A stretch of 37,061 nt of DNA from Ichthyosporea sp. XGB-2017a (Eukaryota; Opisthokonta; Ichthyosporea): the NCBI GenBank assembly GCA_002811675.1, contig PDIM01010317.1:79175-116235 (forward strand). The letters are read 5' to 3'. Position numbers and translations under genes: made by a program. Positions 19,934 through 30,096 of this stretch are shown piece by piece. The notes under the pieces are model-generated. The model was not told the origin of the DNA, made no database searches, and worked only from the letters and a program-made list of their open reading frames with translations. Each line of letters starts with the position of its first letter. The stretch's first letter is position 1.

Positions 19934-19950
19934 AAAGTGGGCATTGGAAT

Positions 19951-22900
19951 TTACTCGTCATCGTTGAAAGCAAAAATATCATCGTTTGGGAACCATATAT
20001 CGCCAGGTTTTCTATTAGCTTCACTACTCTGAGCAGATGTCTACAAAAAAGGAAAGCAAAAGCAATTCAAATTATAGCAATAAAGAATGTCAGTCTTTGG
20101 ACACCAAGCTGAGTATATCAGCGCCTCATACTATTCTTACAGTCGTTTTTTTTCCTTTAGGTCGACCTCGAGGTCTAGAACCTTTGTTTGCCTTAGCTGT
20201 GGTAGTTGATGACAGCAATTTAGACTTGGTTTTCATTACTGCAGGCTTCGAACCCAAATTTGACTCTTTGCAACTTTCTTTGGCCACTCTCTTTGTAGGT
20301 ACTTTTTTTTTGGCTACTTTAAGAGGTTCTTTATCTGCAATGGTAGGAATTTCATCTACGGGAAAAGCCTCTCGGAGGCTCTGCAAATATATTCCCCATA
20401 AGTATATCACAATCGCTATAGATACAATATATTTCAATATTCACAGTATACCTTTGATTTTGCGTTGGACATGGGGGGTGAGCAGGGTTTCGCAACTAAC
20501 TGCGCGCGCAAGGATTCTATTGTTGCCAAGAGCCTTTCAATCTCATGATTTTTCTCTCGCTCAGTTTGCTCACTAGCTACCCTGTAGCGCTCCATCACAT
20601 CGCTAAAGTTTTTGTTTTAGTGGGACGTAAAGTTAAAACACAAATGAAAGAAAAGGTGTCGAAGATGTCACATGATTAAGAACGTACCAGGTCTCAGAAA
20701 CTTTCTTTTTGTAACCAGTTTCCAAATCGTTTTTAGCTAGCTTCAGTTCTTCAATTGTTCGTGCATTTTCTTCCGCTTCTTTAGTACGCGAAGCAATCAC
20801 GCCCGTCTGCTTTTCAATAATCAACTGCTTTCGTTCTAACTCTGTGGACTTTGATTGCAGATTGTCATTCAACTCCTCGTTCTGGACTTCTAACTCGGAA
20901 ACGCACTCTGTCTTTTCAGCAATCTTTTGTAAGAACTCGGCCCTTAAAGTTTGAATTTTTTCCTTCTCCTCGACGGAAATTTTGCGCTATCGATTGCAAA
21001 AAAATACATGTTACTAAACAATCTTATTTTGTTATGGATGGCAAATGTTCCTTTACCTTTTCGTCGCTTTCGATGCGCAATTTTCTTTCAAAACAGGCAT
21101 TTCTTTGCAGCACATTGTAAATTACAATGGCCATTATTTTTTGAATTTTCTGCAAATTTATCCTCACATTAATATCACTTTAGTTTTGCTTGAAAACGCG
21201 AAACACTCAAAACGCTCGCAACCTTACATCTTTGTTCATCAACACGCTTTTCAATAACTGCAATTGACCATCCTTAGTTCGAACTTTGTTATTAACATTT
21301 TCAATGTCTTCAGCAAGGCTGGTCATTTTTTTAGTTTGGTCCATCTTTTCGGATTCTAAGTCACGTATGGCCTCTTTCAATGAGACGACTCTATTCAAAA
21401 AGCACAAAATTTAGCATACTCGCTATTTAAAAAGCAAAATAAGATGATGAACACGTACTGCGATTGTAATTCAGTTTCCATTTGCTTCTGCTTCTCATTT
21501 AGACAGGAAATGGTCATTTCAAAATCTTTGCTTTTTTTCAATTCACTCTTGAGGTTTGCATTTGCATTTTTATGCTCCTTTACAAGGTCATGGAATTTTG
21601 CATCAAGTCTTTCCTTCTGAGCCTTCATTTCTCGTTGGCTTTTCTGCAGTTCATCTTTCATTTGCTCACACTCAGTTCTGCAAGACTTCAGATTTGAAGA
21701 CTCCGAAGACAAATTTCTTTTCAACTGCATTATTTCCGCAAGCATTTTATCTGCCTCATATATTCTTTTAGTATGATCTTCTGGAGAAGCATTGATGTTT
21801 TTGTAGCTCACCTTTTTCACGGGTTTGAGCCATCAGAAGGCCCTCCATTTTATCGTTTAATTTCAAAGTAGCATTATATTTATCTTCAAGGATTTTTACG
21901 GTGGTTTTCTCTGCTTCCACAAGAACACATTTTTCCTTAAAGTCATTTTCTAAGCTTTCCATTGATTCTTTAAATTCCCTTCTTTCATTTTGCACTAAAA
22001 TGAAAGAACGAAAAATGGATTACGGGGAGAAATGATATTAATGTTTGCTAAAAACAAAACCTGAGTAACTTCAAATCACTTGAAAAAATGAACTTACAAA
22101 TCCTTTCGGTATCTTTTTTGGACGATTCAAAAGCCGTAACCTTTTCGAATATGTCATTCAAAGCTTTGGTTTTTGTTAGCATATGCAATGATCATACGAT
22201 GATAAACTATTCCCTGTCTCTGGAGCATGAATAAGTACCAGTCATTTTTTCCTTGTCTTTTTTAACAAGAATATTCCTGTCGTCTTCGCCTAAGTAAGCG
22301 TGTTAATAAGTGCATTTAAGGCCAAATAGAGGAGCAAAAAAAAAAGCAACAAACAAATTAGAAGCTGGTGGACAATATGAAGGCTAAGATACATACTTTT
22401 CAAAATTTGAGATTCAATTTTGTTAATCGAGTCTTTAAGTTTCATACACATATCTCTAGTATGCAGAACACTTGGTAGTTAAAAGAAAAAGTGCATACAT
22501 AAAAAAGCACATTAGCATCAAATAAAAAATGAAAAAAGAGAACAAACCACAAAAGGGAAATACCTTCGCATAGATTCATCTCGAGCTTTATACTCTTCTT
22601 CAAATTTCAGGGACAGGGTTTCAGTGAGTTGTTGAAGTTGCAATATAGAAGCTTGTTGAGCTTTGCATTTCTCCTCAGATTGGTGAAGCTTAGCAAGCTG
22701 CAGATATGTTAAAGTGTGAGTTGGTCCATTTGCTCTAGTATCACTACTGATCGGCAGAATAAAAAAAAGTTTACCGTTTCTTCTAATTCGGCACTGTTAG
22801 TCATTTCTTGCATCTTCCAATTTTCAACTCCTCGAAATAGTTGCGAAAATTGTTCATGCCTGCTACTTGTAGCAGTGAAAGTTCTAGATCTCAAAGCTTT

Positions 22901-23234
22901 GAGAATAAATAAGCAAAGAATAAACAAAGGCACAGATTGATTAGAATGCCAACACAGACAACCTGCGCCTTCCACGAAGTATATGCCTACGTAATTGCTG
23001 ATTAGAATCCCTCAAACACATAGATGAAGTCGAGGTTGAAGAATCTTGTGTAACCTGGGACGCATATTGCTGATTCTGAAAAGTCAGCGAAGTTTCTCGA
23101 AGGCTACAACTTTTTTTAAGATCATTTAAATCAAGCGGCCCATGCAAAACTCCACCTGCTTTTGCTGCGCCGGCACCTCCTCCACTATCCACCTCAAACG
23201 ATTTCCAATTGCTAAAGATGGTTGAATTCAACAT
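19951..23234 (-). CDS. SYCP1-like coiled-coil protein (candidate synaptonemal complex transverse filament)
   Basis: Fourteen exons (minus strand): 23234-22991, 22896-22775, 22697-22564, 22470-22397, 22289-22239, 22163-22098, 21994-21812, 21780-21459, 21390-21228, 21149-21057, 20986-20688, 20602-20452, 20380-20141, 20040-19951. All phases close and give 743 aa. A Ser/Thr-rich head of about 95 residues is followed by about 500 residues of near-continuous coiled coil. A basic tail carries an AT-hook-like RPRGRPKGKK and an acidic end (DIWFPNDDIFAFNDDE). Order and phrases of the coil (FSQLFRGVENWK; ETLSLKFEEEYKARD; ALNDIFEKVTAFESS; RTKDGQLQLL) resemble SYCP1, whose parallel dimers bridge homologues in meiosis. 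Family resemblance is by eye. Exon 1-2 junctions and the 31-nt intron 21781-21811 are the least certain points; exon 1 could instead end at 22963 with exon 2 from 22889. Confidence 0.62.
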
Positions 23235-23690
23235 GATTTTAACACATAAGAATCTCCAAAATCTTCTTCTCACAAATCACAAAAAACGCAGCAAAACAAA
23301 ACAAAAGAAAAAGAACGAAAGAACAAGAAAATGGGTCAGCTGGATTTATTCTGTTTTTTGGCGGGAAAATGTCGGGTGGATAAGGTACCGAGAGACGCCT
23401 CTCTTGTGGGGTTTTGTGTATTTTTGTATTTTTGTATTTTTTTCACTTTATTTTTTTTTTGTGTGTCTGTTTTGTTTTTTTGGCTGATTTGGTTGTTGCT
23501 TGGGGTGTTGGAGATTGGGCTTTGGGTGAGGGATTCATTGATTATTTATTGTGTAGGGGAGTAGTGGGTGGTGTTTGGGTGTGAGGAAAGGAGCAAAAGA
23601 GACTCGGTAGATGGATGACTTGCTTTTGCAGCGCAAGTGTGTGAGATTCAGAATCTTGTGTGATTTAAGACGCCAGGAATTTTGAATGAC
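23235..23690. promoter_or_regulatory. Shared divergent promoter region
   Basis: 456 bp between the SYCP1-like gene (-) and CNEP1R1 (+). Purine/pyrimidine-skewed, with a long T/G-rich tract at 23400-23530. An upstream ATG at about 23610 opens a 25-codon frame that stops at 23687, just before the CNEP1R1 start, and could be a leader uORF. No TATA box is obvious. Confidence 0.4.
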
Positions 23691-24695
23691 ATGCAAAGAC
23701 AGGGGCTTGAGCAGCAGGTTGTTGGGGCGGAGAGGGTGTCCGCTGGGGGGATGGTGAATAGACAAGGGGCATCTTCGAGTGCAAAGGGGCCTCGACATGA
23801 CAAAAAACTGGAAAGAGCGGGATCCGTGTCATGCCAAAGGGAAGGTACGTTCTACTTAGACGAAGTTTTTGATTGTTTCTATTGCCTTAGTGTTTGTATG
23901 TATACTAATTTTAGCTGATGCCACAATTTTTTGCCATGCTACTTAGATTTAGGAAAGTTTGAAAAGCACTTTAGAGAGCGATTGGAAAAGTTAAAGCACG
24001 AAAGTAGAAAGTACAAAGGTAATTTCTTTTTTCTCTCACTCGTCGTTTGTGAAAGCTTCTTTGTGCTGATGGATTTCTGTTTTCTTTTGTGTTTTCCCTG
24101 CTGATTGGTTTGACAGCTTTATTGTCTCTTCTGGTGTTGTGGGTGTGCTGGGCATTGTATGGATGGTGGAATAATGAAGAGAATACAAAGCTGTCTTACT
24201 ATAGATCTATTTCGGGAGATTATAACTTGTGGGCAAGTGGATTGATGTTGGTATCTTTCTTCACTTCAGGGTTGTATGAGGAGAAAATATTAGCACCAAA
24301 GAGGTACGTTCTAGTGCTGACTTTGAACTATTTTTATATTGTGGAAGACGAGACTGATTGCTTTATTATGTGAAACTTATAGGACGGTGCAACGCTTTAG
24401 AAGGGTTCTGAAGGTGTTTAATTTAACGTGTGACCGCTCAGGAAAGCTAATCCTAGCGCGCAGTCTTCTGAGAAGGCCTCCTGGTGTACCTTCTGGGAAC
24501 AGTCCGGGAAACTCCGCGTCCAGGCAGACGGGAGTGGGTCATGTGGGAGGGCAATATCACGACGGCACGGTGTCTGCAGAAACAATAGCAAGGGCTGCAC
24601 AGGAGCGCCAACAAAAGCAGCCGGCTGGTCGTGTAACGTCACATCGCACCAGTGGACAGCCTCAGGGGATTTATCGAAATGGGGTTACCATGTGA
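23691..24695 (+). CDS. CNEP1R1: Nuclear envelope phosphatase regulatory subunit 1 (TMEM188/Spo7-like)
   Basis: Four exons, 23691-23844, 23947-24018, 24117-24303 and 24383-24695, give 241 aa. After a 50-residue disordered head comes the conserved core: DLGKFEKHFRERLEKLKHES (amphipathic helix), TM1 (LLSLLVLWVCWALYGWW), a loop with NTKLSYYRS, TM2 (NLWASGLMLVSFFTSGLY), KILAPKR, then FRRVLKVFNLTCDRSGKLIL, which matches the family's C-terminal signature (NMSCDDTGKLIL in animals). The partner is the phosphatase CTDNEP1 (yeast Nem1). The complex dephosphorylates lipin/Pah1 at the ER and nuclear envelope and so controls triglyceride/phospholipid balance and nuclear membrane growth. A 75-residue Gly/Ser/Gln-rich tail extends it beyond the 125-aa human protein. 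AATAAA at about 24914. Confidence 0.88.
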
Positions 24696-24947
24696 TGAAG
24701 AAGTCAAAGGAATTACAGCAGTTACTATTTATTTACAAAAGTTACAAAAAGGAATGGATACAAAAGGAGGCTTTGCTTGGAGACGTAGCGTACAAATAGC
24801 GTGCAAACATGAGCAACGTAACTTGGAGGGGAGATTTACGTGTGGTTTGGTACAAACACAAACCAAGGTGGATAGGGCGTCAACACAAAGGAAGGCATTA
24901 TGTACTGAATTTGAGAATAAACATTCAAGGAAACAAGCGGCATCGCT

Positions 24948-25601
24948 TCATGCAAAAATCTGTTTGAATGAAGACCAAAGGGAGGAGTGGACATTTGTAC
25001 AATTTTTATCTTCAAGGAGAAGTTGAGGGATTCGAAGAAAGTTTTTGACAGTGTCACTTTCTCCATACCCGTTTTTGGTGATTTCTTTCAGATAGTTCTC
25101 AAACGTCTCTCGTCGCTGCTGCGATATAGACTTTCCCTTCACATCAATCCACTTTTCTGGAAATTCAGGAAGATCATCTTCACCGAATTCCCGAATAAGC
25201 TGGCTATTGAGTTTCACAAATTCCCCAAACGTCTTCTTTATCTCCCACTGGACTCCTCTGTCAAACACTTTCACTATGTATACCACATGCTTTACGGGAA
25301 TTTCACAAACCTCCGTTTCAACCTTTATCTCACTGAAGCAAAGCAACACGTGGTTTGTTTCGCACTTTTTGGATTTGCATTTCTCCAATGAGACACTCCC
25401 TTTTTCACTTTCACTGCCCTCCTCAGACTCAGACTCACAGCTTGATTCATGTGTGTCAGTCTGCACAAAACTGAAGAAACCATTCTCCCCATATTCTGTA
25501 TTCTGCCTTTTGGTATCCTTGACCGCGAGCAATGGCCCCTGATCTGCGATTAAGCAGGGGGCGGAGCTGCGTCTGCCCGTCCAATGCAACTCGGCTCCCA
25601 T
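24948..25601 (-). CDS. PX (phox homology) domain protein
   Basis: Single exon, 217 aa from the ATG of MGAELHW; a GTG further upstream is not used. Residues 1-90 are low-complexity with a Ser/Glu-rich stretch (CESESEEGSESEKGS). A PX domain fills about 91-193: VVYIVKVFD strand, WEIKKTFGEFVKLNSQL (position of the phosphoinositide-contacting basic residues and the F-x-x-F/L helix), LPEFPEKW (proline loop), then RRETFENYLKEI with the second conserved arginine. The family binds PI3P on endosomes. Here the usual RRYxDF is KKTFGEF, so lipid specificity may differ. The N-terminal MG could be myristoylated but the context is weak. Its 3' UTR converges on CNEP1R1. Confidence 0.82.
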   Translation of the reverse strand: MGAELHWTGRRSSAPCLIADQGPLLAVKDTKRQNTEYGENGFFSFVQTDTHESSCESESEEGSESEKGSVSLEKCKSKKCETNHVLLCFSEIKVETEVCEIPVKHVVYIVKVFDRGVQWEIKKTFGEFVKLNSQLIREFGEDDLPEFPEKWIDVKGKSISQQRRETFENYLKEITKNGYGESDTVKNFLRIPQLLLEDKNCTNVHSSLWSSFKQIFA

Positions 25602-27009
25602 TCGAACACAAGCAATAACCCAGCCCAAACACACACACACAAATGGATTGATTACTCCTTGTCAACTACACAACAACACTGTCTCCAACAGCAGGCAAGA
25701 TCTGAATCCAATAAAAATAAATATATTCTCGCCGTCTCGGTCAATATATTATTTTCATTGGTGAGAATGAATAATTACAATAAATACAAGTGTGATGGGA
25801 AAGGAATATCATTTTCAGTTATTTGTCCACTATGTACTATGTACTATTGTAGCCATTTTTAAATTCGGGGAAAGAAGAAATATACCGGGAGGCGTTGGAT
25901 CCGGCAACTTTGGTAGGAGCGAGAGGTATAATTGGGCCTGGGCCTTTGTCCGCGCCCTTTCCTCTGCCCAAAATAGCCTGTTCTCTCCGCAGTCGACAGC
26001 TTAACAGGCGCTACTGTATTGTAGTACTGTAGTCTGTAAAGTGTAACTGGGGCTGACCCCTGCAAAATCTTAGCACTTCATGAGTACCAATTTACAATGG
26101 CAATAAGACTTCATGGTGTGATAGTGATAATTGTAACGTTTAGCCTTCCCAAGTCACGTACTACATAATTGGGCAGTGTCATTTTCTATTTAATAGTACT
26201 TTTGAGCTTGAGAGTCTTTGACAAGTGATAAATATAATCAGCTGTGATGGCTCTAAAACAGAAAAAAGTATCGCAGATTTGAATCGCGATATACAGTTTT
26301 AGTTGTGTAACTCTGGTAAGATGATAGATCTATTCGTTGAAAATTGCCGGCAGCACTGTTGTTGAGTAATGAATTACAAAAGAGAAAAGAAACCGCAGTC
26401 CTTTGCAAACAAACACTAAGTTTAGTTTGATTATTTATTTAATAATATATCAAGTAAAGTCTTCATGAGCCTATTATAGTTAGTAATCAACCATATATTG
26501 AAATTGCATGTCTTCGCGGTTTCTTGGTTTCCAAACCCTGCTCAATTATGTTATTTACACGTCAAGTTTCGAATTGAGTAAAGATCCGTATCGAAGAAGC
26601 TATCGAAGGTGTCACACACGCTACTATCACAAGCAAATGGTTTTAGCATGAATTTCAGATTCATGAAAGCAAAAGGGGCAACAGTCAATGAATGTTTTCT
26701 ATGATATATTGCACAAAAGCAGTGCAACATGAAATATAAGAATGTTTTTATTTTACTAGCTCCAAGGGTTTAAAGGCAGTTACCAACAGAGAAAGCAAAG
26801 AATTTTAAATTTTATACAAAAGATTCTACAATACGGTATTTTGTAATTTACATAACTAATTATACTACTATGAGAAGGTACTGCAGGTATTGCTCCAATA
26901 AATGAGTTGACAGTTCCATGGCGCTAATAATAGTAAAAATAAAAGGAGACATCACGTCTAAGGAAATGCTGTTAGTTGCCCCATTGGCCAATGAGCTCAG
27001 CACAATAGC
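25602..27009. other. 1.4-kb region with no gene recognised
   Basis: AT-rich and full of stops on both strands, with no frame longer than about 70 codons and no tRNA or snRNA box that I could identify. It contains a small ACTATGT duplication near 25829-25850 and a GC-richer patch (25890-26000) that stands out from the AT-rich surroundings. The MFS gene's 3' UTR occupies its right end. Confidence 0.5.
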
Positions 27010-28368
27010 TTACTCCATATCGACCTGCACGGTGTTATAATAGTACCGCCTGTTAATTTCAGCAGCTTCTTCTTCAGGGGAAGGGGGCCTGGGCTTTTCA
27101 TAGTTTAAGAATGTCCCTATAAAAAGGACAAGTGCCATCACACCAAACATACTATACAGTGCTCTATCCATACTTTTCGTAATTGGGTTTTGCATGTGTT
27201 CAAAAACCATAGTCATCACAAACGCACATACATTGCCTAGAGCAAGCACTAACCCATTTGAAATGTTCTCAGCGACGGGGTACGTCATATCAGCCGCAAG
27301 ATTAAGTGCAAGGGGAAGAAGAGGTAACGTGAAAAACCCAAGAAGAGACAGCGAGGAGTAAATAAATATAGAGTTACCAGGCTTTAGAGAGATTATAAAA
27401 AACGCAAAAATCATAAGATTGAGCAAAGTTGCAATTTTAAATACCAATAGAGTGAATTTCTGGAGCTTAACCCACACCAACTCCAAAATGAAACATCCCA
27501 AAATTCCCACAACCAGTATTGCAGCCCCCGCAATTCCAATTTCCTCGTTTGTGTATCCGATTGGACACAAAATCTGAGGCAAGAGTACAGGAAGACATGA
27601 AAATATTCCATATGCAAGCGCAATGACAATGACAAGGAACACGAAATTTTTGTTTTTCAGGATCATCAGTAAGGACTGATTCACACTAAACTTCTCAAAA
27701 GAGCGAGAGTGATCATAAGAAGGAGGCGTGGGCGGGTGAGCTTCAAAAAGCAAAAATGTCGCCAGACAACAAAGAGTGCATAGGACAGCTTGGAAAAGAA
27801 GAAACCACTCCATACCATTCGAAAAGGAAGAAAGAAAAATAGGGGGTATTAAAAATGCCAGAATTGTCCCCAAATATTGAAAAATTATTGCACATGTAAG
27901 GGCACTCCCTTTGCTTTCGGTGCTAAACCAGTTTTCCACCACCTCCGTAGATAAATTCAAAATAAACGGTAAGCCAACAGCCAAGATTGATTGCCCCAAT
28001 AGCAACATCCAATAATGTCCAGCACCAAAATACCGCAGCCATCCTGAAATCAAAAGACATAGTGTTCCGAAATTTATCCCATTTTTCACAGACTTTCCAT
28101 TTGTGTAAAAGGAAACAAACGTGACGGGCACCATGAAGAATGGGCCTACATTCGTAAGCAGATTCACACTGGATGCGGAAACATCATATTGCACCTGAAT
28201 ATCTTTTGAGATTGAGATAAAGCCATACCAAAGAAACAAAAAGACAAAGCTTTCCAACGAATATACGGAAAGAACTACAAATCTCTTCTTATACACAACC
28301 AGATCCTGCACCGGCCTTGCAGCCGAAGACGAAACACATCCCAAGATGGGAACTTCTTCGTTAGTCAT
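27010..28368 (-). CDS. SLC49/FLVCR-like major facilitator transporter
   Basis: Single exon, 452 aa from MTNEEVPILG. Twelve predicted transmembrane helices are split by a cytosolic loop (PPTPPSYDHSRSFEKFSVNQ). The opening phrase YKKRFVVLSVYSLESFVFLFLWYGFISI and the TM4-5 motif ENWFSTESKGSALTCAIIFQYLG (as in the family's NWF-x-x-x-E-R/K-G/A-x-A) place it in SLC49 (FLVCR1/2, MFSD7, DIRC2) of the MFS. Animal members transport choline, haem or other solutes at the plasma membrane or lysosome, so substrate here is undetermined. The C-tail is Pro/Glu-rich (KPRPPSPEEEAAE). A TATATAT-like sequence (28441-28448) lies 73 bp before the start. Confidence 0.84.
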   Translation of the reverse strand: MTNEEVPILGCVSSSAARPVQDLVVYKKRFVVLSVYSLESFVFLFLWYGFISISKDIQVQYDVSASSVNLLTNVGPFFMVPVTFVSFYTNGKSVKNGINFGTLCLLISGWLRYFGAGHYWMLLLGQSILAVGLPFILNLSTEVVENWFSTESKGSALTCAIIFQYLGTILAFLIPPIFLSSFSNGMEWFLLFQAVLCTLCCLATFLLFEAHPPTPPSYDHSRSFEKFSVNQSLLMILKNKNFVFLVIVIALAYGIFSCLPVLLPQILCPIGYTNEEIGIAGAAILVVGILGCFILELVWVKLQKFTLLVFKIATLLNLMIFAFFIISLKPGNSIFIYSSLSLLGFFTLPLLPLALNLAADMTYPVAENISNGLVLALGNVCAFVMTMVFEHMQNPITKSMDRALYSMFGVMALVLFIGTFLNYEKPRPPSPEEEAAEINRRYYYNTVQVDME

Positions 28369-28676
28369 TGCCCGAATACTCAATAGTACACAATCCCTCA
28401 CAGTCAAACAGTACAAATATCACCACCACCACAGCATGAGATATATACTGCACAGCAGATTAGAGGATGCGAGAGACAGACAGAGAGGGGGAAAAAGAGA
28501 CAGGTAGATCTAGCTGCAGTAGTTTACTGGACTACAACAGTACACACAGAAATAAGAATTTATATAAAGAGAGGCTGCACAGTACAAGTTGATCCATAGT
28601 AACAGATCACTGCAAGTGTAGAGGTAGATAGATCTATTATACACGTGATAACCCTAATCCCATATCTATACTGGTG

Positions 28677-28694
28677 TAACCCTAGCTAGGGTTA
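28677..28694. promoter_or_regulatory. 18-bp palindrome of two telomere-type halves
   Basis: TAACCCTAGCTAGGGTTA, a perfect inverted repeat with GGGTTA/TAACCC ends, 182 bp upstream of the RBM34-like start. ACCCTA/TTAGGG sites upstream of ribosome-biogenesis genes are bound by Tbf1-type factors in yeasts and by telobox factors in plants. The parallel is inference. Confidence 0.45.
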
Positions 28695-28770
28695 GGACAT
28701 AGGTGCTCCTTGTAGACCTTGCCAGGGCTCCATGTGACTGTAGCTGCCTCGTCCAGTCCAGCTGGGCGCC

Positions 28771-28797
28771 ATTTATTTATTTATTTATTTATTTATA
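28771..28797. repeat. (ATTT)n microsatellite
   Basis: Six ATTT units followed by ATATAG, in the leader or promoter of the RBM34-like gene. Likely polymorphic in length. Confidence 0.8.
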
Positions 28798-28875
28798 TAG
28801 TTACGTATTTTATCAAAAGTTTGATTTGTTCCGTGTGGAGTTGATTAGTTTATCTGTGGTACCAAGTGTTTGAGC

Positions 28876-30096
28876 ATGGCTGTGATTGAGATTAAGACTG
28901 CTTATAGGCCTGGGCTATTATCTGCCTCTCTTTTGGGGAAGGATTTAAAGGGAAAGAAGAATGAAGAGGAGAAGCCAAAGGACGAAAAGACTGCGAAAGC
29001 ACTGAAAGTGACTCAGCCTGTAGTTGGGGTGGCAGAAAAGACTGCCTTAGGGAAAAAGGGAAAGGGGGGTAAGCAAGGGAAGGAGAGCAAGGTAACAAAG
29101 CGAGCTGCTGAAGAAAAAGATGCCGACGAGGGAGAAAAAAACACACAAGCGGAGGATACTGCGAAAAGTGGAAAAGAGTCAGAGGAAGGGGCAGCAGAGA
29201 CAGACGCTGCTGAAAAGAAGAGAAAGAGAAAACGTAAAGCAGACTACGTCAAGGAAGGTATTCCAATGAAGAAGAAGAGCAAATCCACAGATGATGACAA
29301 AGAGAGATTGGAAAGAACACTTTTTGTGGGAAGCATTGCTTCTAATTCTACTGGGAAACAATTGAAGAGTCATTTCAAATCTTATGGAGAAATCGAATCG
29401 GTAAGGTTCCGCTCTTTTGGAGTTGCTGAAGCCAAAATTGACAAGAAGTTGGCATATATTCAACAAAAAATGCATAAAGAAAGAAACTCTATGAATGCAT
29501 ATGTTGTTTTCAAGAACAAGGGAGATTGTGAAAAGGCTTTGAAGGAGAACGGCAGCGTTTTCAATGGACGCCATATTCGTTGCGATCTTGCCGGTGATGG
29601 AAAGACCAAGTGTAACTTTGAAAACGCTAATTCAATTTTTATTGGCAACATTCCTTTGAACTGCGATGAAGAGCAAGTTTGGGAGTTTTTTGGTGCATTT
29701 GGTGCTATTGAAGGTGTGCGTCTTGTTCGAGATGAAAAGCTTGGGATTGGTAAAGGATTTGGATTTGTTGCTTACAAGGAAAAGGAATCCGTCGTAGTTG
29801 CATTGAAAGCGCACGAAACTGAATTTCTGGGTCGTAAAGTTCGCGTTTTCCGATCCCTCGATGCAAGCCGACTGAAAAAGAAGGCAGACAAAGTGAAGCA
29901 GAAATCTTTTCAGGGTTTGAAAACATCAAAGTCTGACAATTCTAAATTTGTCAAGTCGCTGAAGCGTGATGGCCCAAAGAAAAAGGGGGGCTATCAAAAG
30001 ACACCAGCACAGCTAGCAAAGACGAAAGCTATGAAAAAGGCGAAGCGAGCAGCCAGAAGAATGCAAAGAAATGAAAGCTGTATATTTATAAAATAA
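28876..30096 (+). CDS. RBM34/Nop12-like nucleolar RNA-binding protein
   Basis: Single exon, 406 aa. The N-terminal 140 residues are Lys/Glu-rich with a nuclear/nucleolar signal (KKRKRKRKADY). RRM1 at about 147-238 has RNP2 LFVGSI and RNP1 NAYVVF, with the long internal loop (DKKLAYIQQKMHKE) typical of RBM34 and yeast Nop12. RRM2 at about 252-327 has IFIGNI and KGFGFVAY. A basic tail closes it (KKADKVKQKSF, KKAKRAARRMQ). Nop12 acts in pre-25S rRNA processing in the nucleolus, and RBM34 is its animal counterpart. The start ATG is the first in frame. The stop codon is embedded in AAATAAATGG, close to or overlapping a poly-A signal. The sole neighbour upstream is the divergent MFS gene. Confidence 0.85.
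   Translation: MAVIEIKTAYRPGLLSASLLGKDLKGKKNEEEKPKDEKTAKALKVTQPVVGVAEKTALGKKGKGGKQGKESKVTKRAAEEKDADEGEKNTQAEDTAKSGKESEEGAAETDAAEKKRKRKRKADYVKEGIPMKKKSKSTDDDKERLERTLFVGSIASNSTGKQLKSHFKSYGEIESVRFRSFGVAEAKIDKKLAYIQQKMHKERNSMNAYVVFKNKGDCEKALKENGSVFNGRHIRCDLAGDGKTKCNFENANSIFIGNIPLNCDEEQVWEFFGAFGAIEGVRLVRDEKLGIGKGFGFVAYKEKESVVVALKAHETEFLGRKVRVFRSLDASRLKKKADKVKQKSFQGLKTSKSDNSKFVKSLKRDGPKKKGGYQKTPAQLAKTKAMKKAKRAARRMQRNESCIFIK

Larger units (their letters stand above)
28369..28875. promoter_or_regulatory. Divergent promoter region of the MFS and RBM34-like genes
   Basis: About 500 bp between the two starts. It holds a minus-strand TATATAT at 28441-28448 and TAACCCTAATCCC at about 28649. A head-to-head TAACCCTAGCTAGGGTTA palindrome follows at 28677-28694, then an (ATTT)n tract at 28771-28797. 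No coding frame seen. Confidence 0.5.

Noticed and set aside
20240-20262. A sequence resembling a tRNA B box (GGTTCGAAGCC on the minus strand)
   Set aside because: It lies inside exon 13 of the SYCP1-like gene, with no A box or cloverleaf around it.
22889-22963. Alternative exon 1-2 junction of the SYCP1-like gene (GTTGTC donor at 22962)
   Set aside because: In phase, but the GTT donor does not fit the GTA/GTG pattern of the other junctions in this gene; the GTAGGC at 22990 gives a more typical 94-nt intron.
24652-25026. Plus-strand 124-codon frame after CNEP1R1
   Set aside because: Begins at the end of the CNEP1R1 last exon and lies opposite the PX gene; no feature or splice logic of its own.
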